Source of the DNA: a virus
IMG/VR virus record: IMGVR_UViG_3300044655_001351
Span: 1-48,033 of that record
Length of the DNA stretch: 48,033 bases
Direction: 5' to 3' (one strand)
Below the pieces are notes generated by a model. It had not been told where the DNA came from and made no database searches. It saw nothing but the letters and a program-made list of their open reading frames with translations. The position numbers were made by a program, and so were the translations under genes. This document shows, in pieces, positions 28,613-36,613 of the stretch. Position 1 is the first letter of the stretch. Each line of letters begins with the position of its first letter.

Positions 28613-30106
28613 ATGGAGATAGACGAACTACTATTCGGTCCGGCAAAGCCCGACACCTCAGGTTGGTCGATACCAGCGTTAGCGATAGACCTGCTACCTC
28701 ATCAGGAGGAAGCAGTGAAGTTTGCATTGGAGAAACAGCAGACTTACCTAGCCCTAGACATGGGATTAGGGAAGACGGCATGTGCTATTGCGGTCATCGC
28801 TTCGGCACACCAAGCATCAGCCACCCCAGCAATTATAATCGTGCCCCCCTCACTGAGGAGGACATGGCTTGAGGAGTTCAAGAAGTTTGCGCCACATCTA
28901 AAGGTTAGAGAGTTACGTGGACAAGCAAGTAAGCCCCTTGAGCCTGCTGATGTTTACATCATTGGTGACTCCATCATCTCTTGCTGGGTTGATGACCTAG
29001 CCGAAGACCCCAATACATTGTTAGGTAAGTTCAGGGTCATCGTTGTTGATGAGGCACACCGCAGTAAGAACATGTCAGCCTCACGTACTAGGGCGATCAT
29101 TAAGTTGGCTAACACTTGTGACACCATACGCATACTCATGTCAGGTACGCCTACACCCAATGGGCGTAACCAAGAGATGGGCCCACAGATTGAATCGTTA
29201 GGTAGTAGTGCTTGGGATGGCATAGGTGGTAAAGGTAAGTTTTGGAGTTACCACTGTCCTGTAGAGCGTGACCCCAATGGCAAACTTAATAAGTTTGGTA
29301 AGCGTGCCAACATTGATTCGCTTGGGTTGAACGAAGCAATGACATCATCGTTCATGTTGCGTCGTAAACGTGGTGACGTTCTAGACCTGCCAACCAAGGG
29401 TCGGGGCGCTGTCCATATAGAAGGATTAGGTAAGGCGGTTAGCGATTACAAGTTAGCCGAAGATGACCTAATCGCTTACTTGGCAGGTGAGGGTAAAGAG
29501 TGGCGAGCCGCCGTTCGTAACGAAGCATTAGTCAAACTAACTACCATGCGTAAGTTAGCGGGAGAGTGCAAGGTTAAGGGCGTAATAGAAAGGGCTAAGG
29601 AGTTCCTTAGGGAGACTAAGGATTACGACGTAGTTCCTGGATTGCTAATCATTGCTGAGCACCACAGTGTCATGGGACCGTTAGTCGCAGGGCTTGAGAA
29701 GTACGGGGTAGTTGCGTACAACGGAACAATGAATGATGACGAGAAGGCCGAAGCAGTAAAGGACTTTAACTCAGGTAAAGCAAGGGTGTTTGTTGGGCAA
29801 ATCAAATCAGCAGGTGTTGGGTTGACATTGCATGGTGATGGTCGCAACCATCACGTAATCATCTGTCAGTTACCTTGGTCCCCTGCTGATATACAACAAG
29901 CCGAGGACAGGGTTCATCGGATTGGTCAGACATCAGATGTCAACGTTGAGATATGCCTAGCGAGCATTGACAATGTGTGGACAATTGACGAGCGCCTATG
30001 GGCGTTGTTAGAAGTAAAAGCATTCTCTGCTGGAGAGATCATTGACGGCAAGGGAGAGTTTCTTCTTGAGGAAATTCAAGACAACATCATCGACAGTTAC
30101 AGATAA
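28613..30106 (+). CDS. SNF2-family DNA helicase/translocase
   Basis: A 497-residue superfamily 2 ATPase of the SNF2/SMARCAL1 type. Motif I is DMGLGKT (49-55), motif II VVDEAHRSK (DEAH 146-149), motif III SGTPTPN (177-183), and the C-terminal RecA-like lobe ends in QAEDRVHRIGQT, the SNF2 motif VI. LPHQEEAV near residue 28 is the Q-like start. It should move along double-stranded DNA and may act in replication-fork handling or recombination; phages often carry one. AGGAGAACCAC precedes the ATG. Confidence 0.9.
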   Translation: MEIDELLFGPAKPDTSGWSIPALAIDLLPHQEEAVKFALEKQQTYLALDMGLGKTACAIAVIASAHQASATPAIIIVPPSLRRTWLEEFKKFAPHLKVRELRGQASKPLEPADVYIIGDSIISCWVDDLAEDPNTLLGKFRVIVVDEAHRSKNMSASRTRAIIKLANTCDTIRILMSGTPTPNGRNQEMGPQIESLGSSAWDGIGGKGKFWSYHCPVERDPNGKLNKFGKRANIDSLGLNEAMTSSFMLRRKRGDVLDLPTKGRGAVHIEGLGKAVSDYKLAEDDLIAYLAGEGKEWRAAVRNEALVKLTTMRKLAGECKVKGVIERAKEFLRETKDYDVVPGLLIIAEHHSVMGPLVAGLEKYGVVAYNGTMNDDEKAEAVKDFNSGKARVFVGQIKSAGVGLTLHGDGRNHHVIICQLPWSPADIQQAEDRVHRIGQTSDVNVEICLASIDNVWTIDERLWALLEVKAFSAGEIIDGKGEFLLEEIQDNIIDSYR

Positions 30107-30114
30107 GGAGAGGT

Positions 30115-30303
30115 ATGCCAATTATCAAATCATCAGAACGTGGTGATCACATCACTACGGTTATCTTTAATAGCGAAGAAGTCGCCGCACTTGTTCTCTT
30201 ATTAGAGGCTGGTCAATACAACATTGAGGATGACAACGTAGCTAAAGCGTTGGATGTTCTTGATGAGCTCGTTTACGGATTGGGCGTTCGCTTAGACGTA
30301 TAA
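30115..30303 (+). CDS. Small hypothetical protein, 62 aa
   Basis: It has AAGGAGAGGT directly before the ATG. The product is alpha/beta (HITTVIFNSEEVAALVLLLE then VAKALDVLDELVYGLG) and might be a small accessory to the helicase encoded upstream. No family is recognised. Confidence 0.68.
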   Translation: MPIIKSSERGDHITTVIFNSEEVAALVLLLEAGQYNIEDDNVAKALDVLDELVYGLGVRLDV

Positions 30304-30305
30304 CG

Positions 30306-30355
30306 TGACATAAGTCATATATTAAAACCAACAACATACTTATCTAATAGATAAG
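30306..30355. promoter_or_regulatory. Palindromes before the second AAA+ module
   Basis: TGAC-ATAA-GTCA (30306-30317) and CTTATCT-AAT-AGATAAG (30339-30355) lie in the AT-rich gap upstream of the gene at 30388. The second is a perfect 7-bp inverted repeat that partly resembles the TCTAAT element. They look like operators controlling this module. Confidence 0.5.
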
Positions 30356-30387
30356 GTAAGCAAGAACCACCAACGAAAGGAACCGTA

Positions 30388-31575
30388 ATGGTTGCAGCAA
30401 AGGCCCTACGACAGGGCATGGAAGTAGTTATCAACTCTGGTCCATACAAGGGACTCTCAGCAAAAGTTACTAACGCTGTTGTGTACCCTGATGGTCACCC
30501 CAATCAACGCAAGATGCACGTTGACATCTCTGGTGTAGGTGACACGCTCATCATCCCTAAGCAACTTGACCTTATGGGTATGGCGCCTATTGCTAAGCCA
30601 GTCGTTACTGTTAGCACTGAGCGTCTAATCATTAGTAAGACTGAGATTGAGTCGCTTGATGATCCTTGTTTGGATCGTTGGCGTCCTACTCGTAAGGATG
30701 TACTCAAAGAGTATGTGTCTCGTGAACTGCCTGGCGGTATCAAAGATATCAATGCACTTATGTCGTATTGGTCTGACGCCAGGAACAATGGTTACGCACC
30801 TAACATCGGGCTAGTTGGTGACACACAGACAGGTAAGACAATGCTTGTTGAAGTGTTGGCTTACAAAGTTGCAGAAGCAATGGGGCTTAGTAAGCCATTG
30901 CCAATCTTCCTACTCGCTGGTAGTAGTGCTATCACTGACCACGATATGTTTGGTCAGTATCGTCCTGACGATTCAGGTGAACTTGTATGGATGGAAGGTG
31001 TGGTTGCACTGGCCGCGAGAGTCGGTGGCATCCTTTACTTAGATGAGGTTAACGCTATGCCTGGTAACGTTACGGCGGCATTACACCCACTACTAGATGA
31101 TAGGCATCAGTTCATCAACATCCGTAAGCCTGTGGATGACGGTCACGGTGGCAAGATGGCAGAAGTAGTCAATGCCTCTACCAACCTGTGGATATTATCA
31201 ACCTATAACCCAGGGTATGCGGGTATGAGCAAGACTAACGAAGCCTTTGCGGCCAGGTTCACTTGGTTGCCTTGGGACTACGACGAAGAAGTAGAGAAGA
31301 AGTTGATCAAGTCACCTGCTATCAGGTTGCTTGGTCAAGCATTACGTAATGCTCGTGACTCACGGGCAATTACTACACCTGTAGGCACTAGTGCATTACA
31401 ACGATTAGAACAGAGCGTTGCACTGTTTGGTGTTGACTATGCCTTATGGGGATTCTGTGGGCAGTTCACTGGCAAGTCCGAGCGCACAGTCGTTGACACA
31501 CTTATTGAGGATAGAAGTATCCGAGTAATGCTTAACACTGAACTGGCTGAGAAGTCAGATAGGAAGGATAAGTAA
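30388..31575 (+). CDS. CobS/MoxR-like AAA+ ATPase, module 2
   Basis: A 395-residue AAA+ ATPase. An N-terminal KOW/SH3-like strand region (GMEVVINSGPYKGLSAKVTN, about residues 10-60) precedes the ATPase core: Walker A GDTQTGKT (144-151), Walker B ILYLDEVN (215-222), sensor 1 LSTYNPGY and the following RFTWL. The core resembles CobS and other MoxR-group ATPases in phages, which act with a CobT-like VWA partner; that partner follows with a TAATG overlap at 31575. GAAAGGAACC precedes the ATG. A palindromic element is in frame at 30624 (RLIIS). Confidence 0.86.
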   Translation: MVAAKALRQGMEVVINSGPYKGLSAKVTNAVVYPDGHPNQRKMHVDISGVGDTLIIPKQLDLMGMAPIAKPVVTVSTERLIISKTEIESLDDPCLDRWRPTRKDVLKEYVSRELPGGIKDINALMSYWSDARNNGYAPNIGLVGDTQTGKTMLVEVLAYKVAEAMGLSKPLPIFLLAGSSAITDHDMFGQYRPDDSGELVWMEGVVALAARVGGILYLDEVNAMPGNVTAALHPLLDDRHQFINIRKPVDDGHGGKMAEVVNASTNLWILSTYNPGYAGMSKTNEAFAARFTWLPWDYDEEVEKKLIKSPAIRLLGQALRNARDSRAITTPVGTSALQRLEQSVALFGVDYALWGFCGQFTGKSERTVVDTLIEDRSIRVMLNTELAEKSDRKDK

Positions 31576-33629
31576 TGGAATATTACGACGATGATGACAA
31601 CGCGGGTAGCAAGATCTTTTCACGTAAGGATCTTGTTAACTCACGTGCACGGTTGCGTAGTCAAATCAATCGTGATCAAGAGTCAGCAAACAAACGTGCT
31701 TCAATCATGGCACGGGCAATCATTGAAGCAGGTCGTAGGGATGAGAAGAAAGATCCAGACGAAGATAGATCGCAAGCACTTGCTTATGGTATTAGCAACC
31801 TGGCATCTAAGGTATTAGCAAGCCTTAACATCAACATCCCTATGTTTCTTAAACAGTCACATGGTGGTAGTCGTCGTGCCGGTGCAAGGACAGATTTTAA
31901 ATCAATTACCCTTACTGTCAACACTTCACACTTTGATATGAAGGATAGAGAAAGTGTTATTGACCTTATGTATATGGTCAAGGGTTTGGTGTACCACGAA
32001 GGTGGTCATAACATGTGGACATTGCCATTCCCTAAACTACAGGAGCAAGCAAAACCATCAGTAGGTACGCCTGCCCATGACGTTTGGCCTAATGAAGTAG
32101 TGAGCAGTATGGGTGGTGTAACTACCTTTGGTGATTTAATAATTAAGTATGCACCTGAGTTGAGAGGCGTCGTAGACAATGATGTGCGTACCAACATATG
32201 GAAGCTTCATGAAGCATGGAACATACTTGAAGATCAACGCATGGAAACAGCCATGTGTGTTACATCACCTGTCATGGCCAAGTACTTTACAAACATTGTC
32301 TTAAACATTGTTATCAATGATAATCCTCAAACAGTGTGGCCTTACATAGCGGGCAGGACTTACCTGCCTAAGGCAATTAGACAACACCTCCGTGATCTAG
32401 CAGAGGAGCACTCACACGCAGCAATTATCCCTGAGATGAATGACATCATCATGCGGTATAGGGAATCTAATGATGTGCTTGAGATGTACGAGTGTGTCTT
32501 ATTGTTTGCTGAGTTGTTGGAGATTTGGCACGAGAGTACTGCGCGCAACAACACGGTTGATGCTCATACATTTGATGGTGACATTTACTTGCCTGATGTC
32601 AAAGGTATTACAAAGTTACCAACTGTTCCTAAAGCTGATAAGCAACCCTTAGAAGAGCCCAAGAACAGTAAAACGATTGCCATCCCATCTGATGAAGCTT
32701 CTGGTGAGGGTACTACTGAGGTACCTGAGGCACCTGAAAGTAATGGTGGTGCTCCTAAGGATCTTGATAATAAAAAGATTGGTGGTAACACCGCTGGTGC
32801 ACCTGACCCAACACCAAATAGTGACTTTAAAGAAGAGATACAGAAAGCTAAGCAGGACATACAGGATTCAGTAACTGAGAATGAATTAGTATCGTTCGTC
32901 AGTGAAGTTAACGAAGCAACTACTTGTTCCGTTAAGCCTGACCTATCAATTGTTCAAATGAACCCCGAGCAAATCAAAGCTACTGACGAAGTAACGAATG
33001 GTATGCGTAATGTGCTAGAGCATCTGATCGTACAGAACGAACCTAACTGGGTGCACTACCAAGAAGAAGGTGTGCTTGATCCTACTGCGTTTGTTATGAG
33101 ACGGCCTGGTGATACTGACTACTGGTCGGGTCTCAATGGTGTAGGTGCTACTGGCCATGATCTGGCGGTATCTATTCTGCTCGATACGTCTGGGTCAATG
33201 ATGCATGAAACTTCTAATGTTTCTATTGCGGCCATAGGTATACGTAAAGCTTGTGATGCATTAGGCATACCGTGTACGGTTACATCATTCAATGATGATG
33301 TGTACATGGTAGCTAAAGCTGATGAGGAGATTGAGTATCCACGTGTTAGAGCCACGGGTGGTACTAGTGTCCTTAACGCTTTCAGAGCATTAGCAGATCA
33401 ACGTTATAGCAAGAAGAATCACCTAACAGTTGTGCTCACCGATGGTGAATGGTATGACGTTGAAGACATGCGGCCATGGGGTGACCCTGGTCGGTACTTC
33501 TTATTGGTTGGCTTCAATATGGATAAGGCCCCCTTACTTAATAAAGGTGCTAACCAAGTAGTAACAGTAAATAGAGTAAGTGAGTTACCCGCCCTAGTCA
33601 CTGGGGCGTTAATTGATTATTTTGCATAA
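31575..33629 (+). CDS. CobT-like VWA protein with HExxH motif, module 2
   Basis: A 684-residue protein. Residues 141-145 are HEGGH in VYHEGGHNMW, and about 80 residues later ILEDQRMETAM supplies the acidic third ligand seen in VWA-linked metallopeptidases. A Pro/Glu/Ser-rich linker (about 355-420) leads to a C-terminal VWA domain with a complete MIDAS: LLDTSGSM (D537-M542), ATGGTS and VVLTDGEW. It should form a functional pair with the AAA+ protein upstream, to which it is coupled. It is a larger relative of the product at 21997. Confidence 0.84.
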   Translation: MEYYDDDDNAGSKIFSRKDLVNSRARLRSQINRDQESANKRASIMARAIIEAGRRDEKKDPDEDRSQALAYGISNLASKVLASLNINIPMFLKQSHGGSRRAGARTDFKSITLTVNTSHFDMKDRESVIDLMYMVKGLVYHEGGHNMWTLPFPKLQEQAKPSVGTPAHDVWPNEVVSSMGGVTTFGDLIIKYAPELRGVVDNDVRTNIWKLHEAWNILEDQRMETAMCVTSPVMAKYFTNIVLNIVINDNPQTVWPYIAGRTYLPKAIRQHLRDLAEEHSHAAIIPEMNDIIMRYRESNDVLEMYECVLLFAELLEIWHESTARNNTVDAHTFDGDIYLPDVKGITKLPTVPKADKQPLEEPKNSKTIAIPSDEASGEGTTEVPEAPESNGGAPKDLDNKKIGGNTAGAPDPTPNSDFKEEIQKAKQDIQDSVTENELVSFVSEVNEATTCSVKPDLSIVQMNPEQIKATDEVTNGMRNVLEHLIVQNEPNWVHYQEEGVLDPTAFVMRRPGDTDYWSGLNGVGATGHDLAVSILLDTSGSMMHETSNVSIAAIGIRKACDALGIPCTVTSFNDDVYMVAKADEEIEYPRVRATGGTSVLNAFRALADQRYSKKNHLTVVLTDGEWYDVEDMRPWGDPGRYFLLVGFNMDKAPLLNKGANQVVTVNRVSELPALVTGALIDYFA

Positions 33630-33669
33630 GTACGTTGTTAACTAACAAATGAAAGGTATATTGACCACT

Positions 33670-34026
33670 ATGAACAAATCATTAGAGACCACACTTAAAG
33701 AATTCATCTCACTGAAGCAAGCCATTGAGGCAAGCACGGAGACCTTGAAGAGCCTTGAGCAATCCATCAAAGATGAAATGATTGCCCAAGACATCAAGAA
33801 GATTGAGATTGAAGGCAAGTCAGTAACGCTTGTACAGGCTGAGCAACGCTCATTCAATGCTGAGGAGTTGCAGAAGCTAATCTCTGCCTCAGTGTTCAAG
33901 CAAGTTACTGAGCCTGCTGTCAAGTCCAAGTTGTTTGACGCCGCTGTAAGTCTTGGCAAGATCAAGACAGAGGTTGTTGAGAAGGTAACAAGCAAGAAGC
34001 CTTACTCACAACTGCGGGTCAACTAA
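33670..34026 (+). CDS. Coiled-coil phage protein, 118 aa
   Basis: From ATG 33670 (or 33649) the product has a coiled coil (FISLKQAIEASTETLKSLEQ SIKDEM), then a small beta unit (IKKIEIEGKSVTLVQAEQRS) and a helix with KKPYSQLRV. The layout resembles small phage proteins of the Gp157 type linked to nuclease or recombination functions, but only in outline. GAAAGG lies 13 bases before ATG 33670. Confidence 0.66.
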   Translation: MNKSLETTLKEFISLKQAIEASTETLKSLEQSIKDEMIAQDIKKIEIEGKSVTLVQAEQRSFNAEELQKLISASVFKQVTEPAVKSKLFDAAVSLGKIKTEVVEKVTSKKPYSQLRVN

Positions 34027-34085
34027 GCCTAAGGGGATAACGCTGGCGCCTGAAGACAACCCTTTCTTTCTTCGGGATATCCTCT

Positions 34086-34169
34086 CCCCCCTGTCTTATG
34101 CCTGTACAACCCTGGTAACCCTCCCCCGTTACTCTCGGTTGTTATAGGTAACAAAGTAAGGCAGGGGGG
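34086..34169 (+). ncRNA. Nested inverted repeats, structured RNA or terminator
   Basis: CCCCCCTGTCTTA (34086-34098) pairs with TAAGGCAGGGGGG (34157-34169), 13 bp with one G-U. Inside, ACAACC (34106-34111) pairs with GGTTGT (34137-34142), and inside that GGTAAC pairs with GTTAC (34128-34132). Three nested stems in an 84-base gap are not expected by chance. They could form a regulatory leader of the HNH gene or an end for the long rightward transcript. Confidence 0.55.
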
Positions 34170-34192
34170 TGAAGCCCGGCTAGACTCTACCT

Positions 34193-34211
34193 CAACGCAA
34201 TTGTGGCGTTG
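34193..34211 (+). terminator. Hairpin CAACGC/GCGTTG before the HNH gene
   Basis: A 6-bp stem with loop AATTGTG followed by TCCAAGGAGG, the same order (hairpin, GTCCAA, ribosome-binding site) as at 25405-25444. It is a leader hairpin or processing site rather than a true terminator. Confidence 0.4.
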
Positions 34212-34226
34212 TCCAAGGAGGTAAGT

Positions 34227-34697
34227 ATGAGTCTGTGTCGTGGTCCGGTATGTAGCGAAAAAGTCGTAGCCAAAGGCTTATGTTCTGCTCACTACAAGCA
34301 ATTACAACGCGATGGGGTACTTCACGCTATTGAGAAATCCAAACTACCTGAAGATAAGTTTTGGAAGAATATACGCAGAGACGCTAACGAGTGTTGGACG
34401 TGGACTGGCCCTGTTGATAAAGGGTATGGCCGTATGTACGTTGGTAACAAGGCGTTTCAAGCGCACCGTTGGTCATATGAACAGCACCGCCATGTGTCTC
34501 TAACAAAGGTGGAAACTCTCGACCACTTGTGTCGTAACACCCTTTGCTGTAATCCTGACCACTTAGAGAAGGTGTCACTCATTGAGAACATTGAGCGCCA
34601 ACACCTTTACCATGCGCTTAAAGCAGAGATCAAGCGATTGCGTGACTTCCTTGAAGACATTGGGTACAACCCTGACAGTCTTCAGAAAGAGTTGTGA
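34227..34697 (+). CDS. HNH endonuclease (homing type)
   Basis: A 156-residue protein from ATG 34227 behind AAGGAGGTAAGT. The N-terminus has a C-x4-C-x9-C-x2-H cluster (C4, C9, C19, H22), probably a zinc finger. The nuclease core is AHRWSYE (H80) followed by LDHLCRNTLCCNPDHLEKVS (residues 98-117), the HNH_3 pattern with D99-H100, N109 and H112. Free-standing HNH enzymes of this kind spread as homing endonucleases. It is the last rightward gene, and its end overlaps the WhiB gene from the opposite strand by 16 bases. Confidence 0.86.
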   Translation: MSLCRGPVCSEKVVAKGLCSAHYKQLQRDGVLHAIEKSKLPEDKFWKNIRRDANECWTWTGPVDKGYGRMYVGNKAFQAHRWSYEQHRHVSLTKVETLDHLCRNTLCCNPDHLEKVSLIENIERQHLYHALKAEIKRLRDFLEDIGYNPDSLQKEL

Positions 34698-35128
34698 GCC
34701 TTTTCTTTTGCAAGCAATGCACGGGCTTCATCTAAATCAAGGTTGAGCATTAGTGCTAACCGCTTCATTGGGTCATCTGCTTTAACCTTACGTAAGTTTT
34801 TAAGAATTGATGTAGCAGTCATTGCTGATGCTTTTTCAGCATCCTCTAACTCTAAGCCACGGCGGTTCCTGGGTGTTACCCCACCCCAAATACCGTGTTT
34901 AAGTTTGTTGTTTAGCGCAAACTCTAAGCAGTCTTTACGTACCGTGCATGCTGCACAACATAATTGGGCCTTAGCAACAGCCATGGCGGCGTCAACGCCA
35001 TCTCTATGGGGAAAGAACTTTTCAGTATCACTATTGGCGCATACCGCTTTTGCACGCCACGCACCATCGCCCCAATCCTTAAGACTAGGTAACTCAACAA
35101 ATAGGTGTGGTTCATCAGGTGTGTTCAT
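34682..35128 (-). CDS. whiB: WhiB-family transcription regulator, copy 1
   Basis: Starting at ATG 35128 the protein has 148 residues. Four cysteines in the WhiB pattern (C30; C58-x2-C61-x5-C67) hold a [4Fe-4S] cluster, and GIWGG (79-83) followed by VTPRNRR is the turn and basic motif. WhiB proteins bind region 4 of the host primary sigma factor; phage copies (WhiBTM4 type) can silence host whiB genes or alter host promoters. This assignment also places the host in Actinobacteria. The frame is open further upstream, but that part overlaps the glycosyltransferase gene. Confidence 0.88.
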   Translation of the reverse strand: MNTPDEPHLFVELPSLKDWGDGAWRAKAVCANSDTEKFFPHRDGVDAAMAVAKAQLCCAACTVRKDCLEFALNNKLKHGIWGGVTPRNRRGLELEDAEKASAMTATSILKNLRKVKADDPMKRLALMLNLDLDEARALLAKEKAHNSF

Positions 35129-35138
35129 GCAGGCGATT

Positions 35139-36200
35139 CTACAGATTGGTAAGTATATCAACCAACCTCTGAGCACCATATTTAATGTCACGTGGTTCAA
35201 TCTCTTTCTTAACTCGAGCCCCCTCTTCGGCACGAACATTAGGATCACGCAATTCGTTAAGGTGTCTAAGCCATTTTGATGGGCTCTTAGCCACACGACC
35301 AACACCTAACGACTGTTGTAGTTCAATGTAAGCATCTAGGTTCTGTGCAATAAACGGAATGCCCGAAGCCGCGTACTCTAAACCTTTAAGATCTGACTTA
35401 GCACGGTTAAACGGTGTGTTGTGTAATGGCACAATGCCTACATCCATTGTGATGAGTTTTGGATACTCAGTTGATGGGCATAAGGAAGCAGTTGTAACGT
35501 TATCTTCCGATACACCAACCTTGCCAGCAAAGGTAGGCCCACCATCCATAGCACCACCGTGGTACAGGCTTATTCGGTTGTCCCTGACCATTGGGCCAAG
35601 GATTCCCTTCATAGTTTCTAAGTCACCACTCCTATGGATTGTGCTACCAACCCAACCAACTACTGGAACATCTGAGTCAGTGTGTTCTTTTGTTTGGAAC
35701 CTAGCAATGTCAACAGTGTTCTTTGATACCTCAATGGGGCTCTTAGTTAAACCACTAAGTCGCTCAGCTAAGTAGGGAGTACTAGTAATGATTAGATCGG
35801 ACTTAGCTAAAGAAGCTTTATACCATTCAATGTTCTCATTTAGATTATTCTTAGGGTGGTTAACGTGGAAAGCATAGTTCTGAGGTGATAAACCCCAGTA
35901 CCAGTCGTCTACATCATTAACAATCTTTTGGCCGTACTTCTGTGCCTCAACAATGTTTTCAGCAATGCCTTTGTGCATCAGCCGTTGCATGATGATTACA
36001 TCAGGGTCGTAGTGGTTGCCCCATTGATCTGCAATTGAGAAGTGGTCTCGGTTCCACACCAAGACTCCAATAGCGGCGGCCATAGGGAGGCTTGGTACAT
36101 ACTGACCAATGCGAGCCCAACCTGACCCACCCCAATATTCTTTTCCATCATTTGATTTACCGGGACTTAACCAGTCACCCGATGCTATGCCTAGAAGCAT
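35139..36200 (-). CDS. GT-B-type glycosyltransferase, 353 aa
   Basis: It has the features of a GT4-like glycosyltransferase. The N-terminal domain contains GGSGWARIGQY, and the C-terminal domain contains VPVVGWVGSTIHRSGDLET near residue 190, PLHNTPFNRAKSDLKGLEYA, the sugar-nucleotide loop with the conserved acidic residue, and SGIPFIAQNLDAY. GGGGAG lies close before the ATG. With the two enzymes at 13656 and 14353 it makes three predicted glycosyltransferases in the window. The substrate is unknown. Confidence 0.83.
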   Translation of the reverse strand: MLLGIASGDWLSPGKSNDGKEYWGGSGWARIGQYVPSLPMAAAIGVLVWNRDHFSIADQWGNHYDPDVIIMQRLMHKGIAENIVEAQKYGQKIVNDVDDWYWGLSPQNYAFHVNHPKNNLNENIEWYKASLAKSDLIITSTPYLAERLSGLTKSPIEVSKNTVDIARFQTKEHTDSDVPVVGWVGSTIHRSGDLETMKGILGPMVRDNRISLYHGGAMDGGPTFAGKVGVSEDNVTTASLCPSTEYPKLITMDVGIVPLHNTPFNRAKSDLKGLEYAASGIPFIAQNLDAYIELQQSLGVGRVAKSPSKWLRHLNELRDPNVRAEEGARVKKEIEPRDIKYGAQRLVDILTNL

Positions 36201-36381
36201 CTTTCTCCCCTTTGAACTCCATCACACTTTTCTTATTTCCTACCCCACAACGGTGAGTAGGGGCTTCCAATAAAGGAACATACACCCTGATCTCACTGTT
36301 GCATTTGGGGCATTGGTAAAACCCTGCAGGCAGGTATTCTTTACTCACTGCATTCCATTCGTGGACTTTCGTCGTGTCCAT
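36175..36381 (-). CDS. Small zinc-ribbon protein, 68 aa
   Basis: CPKCNSEIRVYVPLLEAPTH is followed by RCGV; the CxxC plus a later H/C pair would form a small zinc ribbon. Its start (36381) lies inside the upstream HTH gene and no ribosome-binding site is clear, while its end overlaps the glycosyltransferase gene by 26 bases. The role is unknown. Confidence 0.62.
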   Translation of the reverse strand: MDTTKVHEWNAVSKEYLPAGFYQCPKCNSEIRVYVPLLEAPTHRCGVGNKKSVMEFKGEKDASRHSIG

Positions 36382-36548
36382 GTAGTAGCGAATACCCGAA
36401 TGTCTTCAAGGTCCCACAAGGGGGTTGCGGCAAGTGTGCGAATTGGCTTAGGAAAGTCTTTGCGCTTACGAAGAGCAAAGATCTGTTGCTTTGGGCAACC
36501 TAGTAGTTCCGCAATTTCCGCTGTGCCACCAATATTGTTTACGTCCAT
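36345..36548 (-). CDS. AlpA/Xis-like HTH DNA-binding protein, 67 aa
   Basis: Residues about 9-56 fit the MerR-like HTH of AlpA regulators and excisionases: GTAEIAELLGCPKQQIFALR, then KDFPKPIRTLAATPLWDLED with the wing. AAGGAG precedes the ATG. It could be a small transcription regulator or a recombination directionality factor. No integrase is found nearby, so a regulatory role is more likely. It is a candidate binder of one of the palindromes. Confidence 0.77.
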   Translation of the reverse strand: MDVNNIGGTAEIAELLGCPKQQIFALRKRKDFPKPIRTLAATPLWDLEDIRVFATTWTRRKSTNGMQ

Positions 36549-36613
36549 AATTTCTCCTTATGTTGTACACGGTCTATTTGTTACATATTACACGATAGCA
36601 CCAAAGGTGGCAA

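Larger units (their letters stand above)
18919..30636. repeat. TCTAATSATTAGA palindromic element, dispersed array
   Basis: The 11-base core CTAATSATTAG occurs at 18920, 19396, 19769, 19918, 20217, 20572, 21107, 21911, 23406, 23813, 24474, 24894, 25677, 26712, 28433 and 30625 (first base given), 16 times, and I saw none elsewhere in the window. Near-copies start at 20177 (TCTAACCGTTAGA), 20459, 22389, 25280, 25651 and 26051. Some lie in gaps, many overlap stops, starts or ribosome-binding sites, and others are in-frame inside genes (coding LIIS or LMIS). It is most likely a binding site for a dimeric DNA-binding protein. Confidence 0.85.

Noticed and set aside
18919-30636. TCTAATSATTAGA as CRISPR repeats
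   Set aside because: Units are 11-13 bases, spacing is 0.03 to more than 2 kb and copies lie within genes; no spacer-like regularity and no cas genes.
34743-35279. Plus-strand 178-codon frame opposite the WhiB gene
   Set aside because: It is antisense to a gene with complete WhiB motifs, has no ribosome-binding site and no recognisable domain.
36345-36548. Excisionase gene as proof of a temperate phage
   Set aside because: AlpA/Xis-like HTH proteins are also plain regulators, and no integrase, attachment site or repressor gene is visible in the window.
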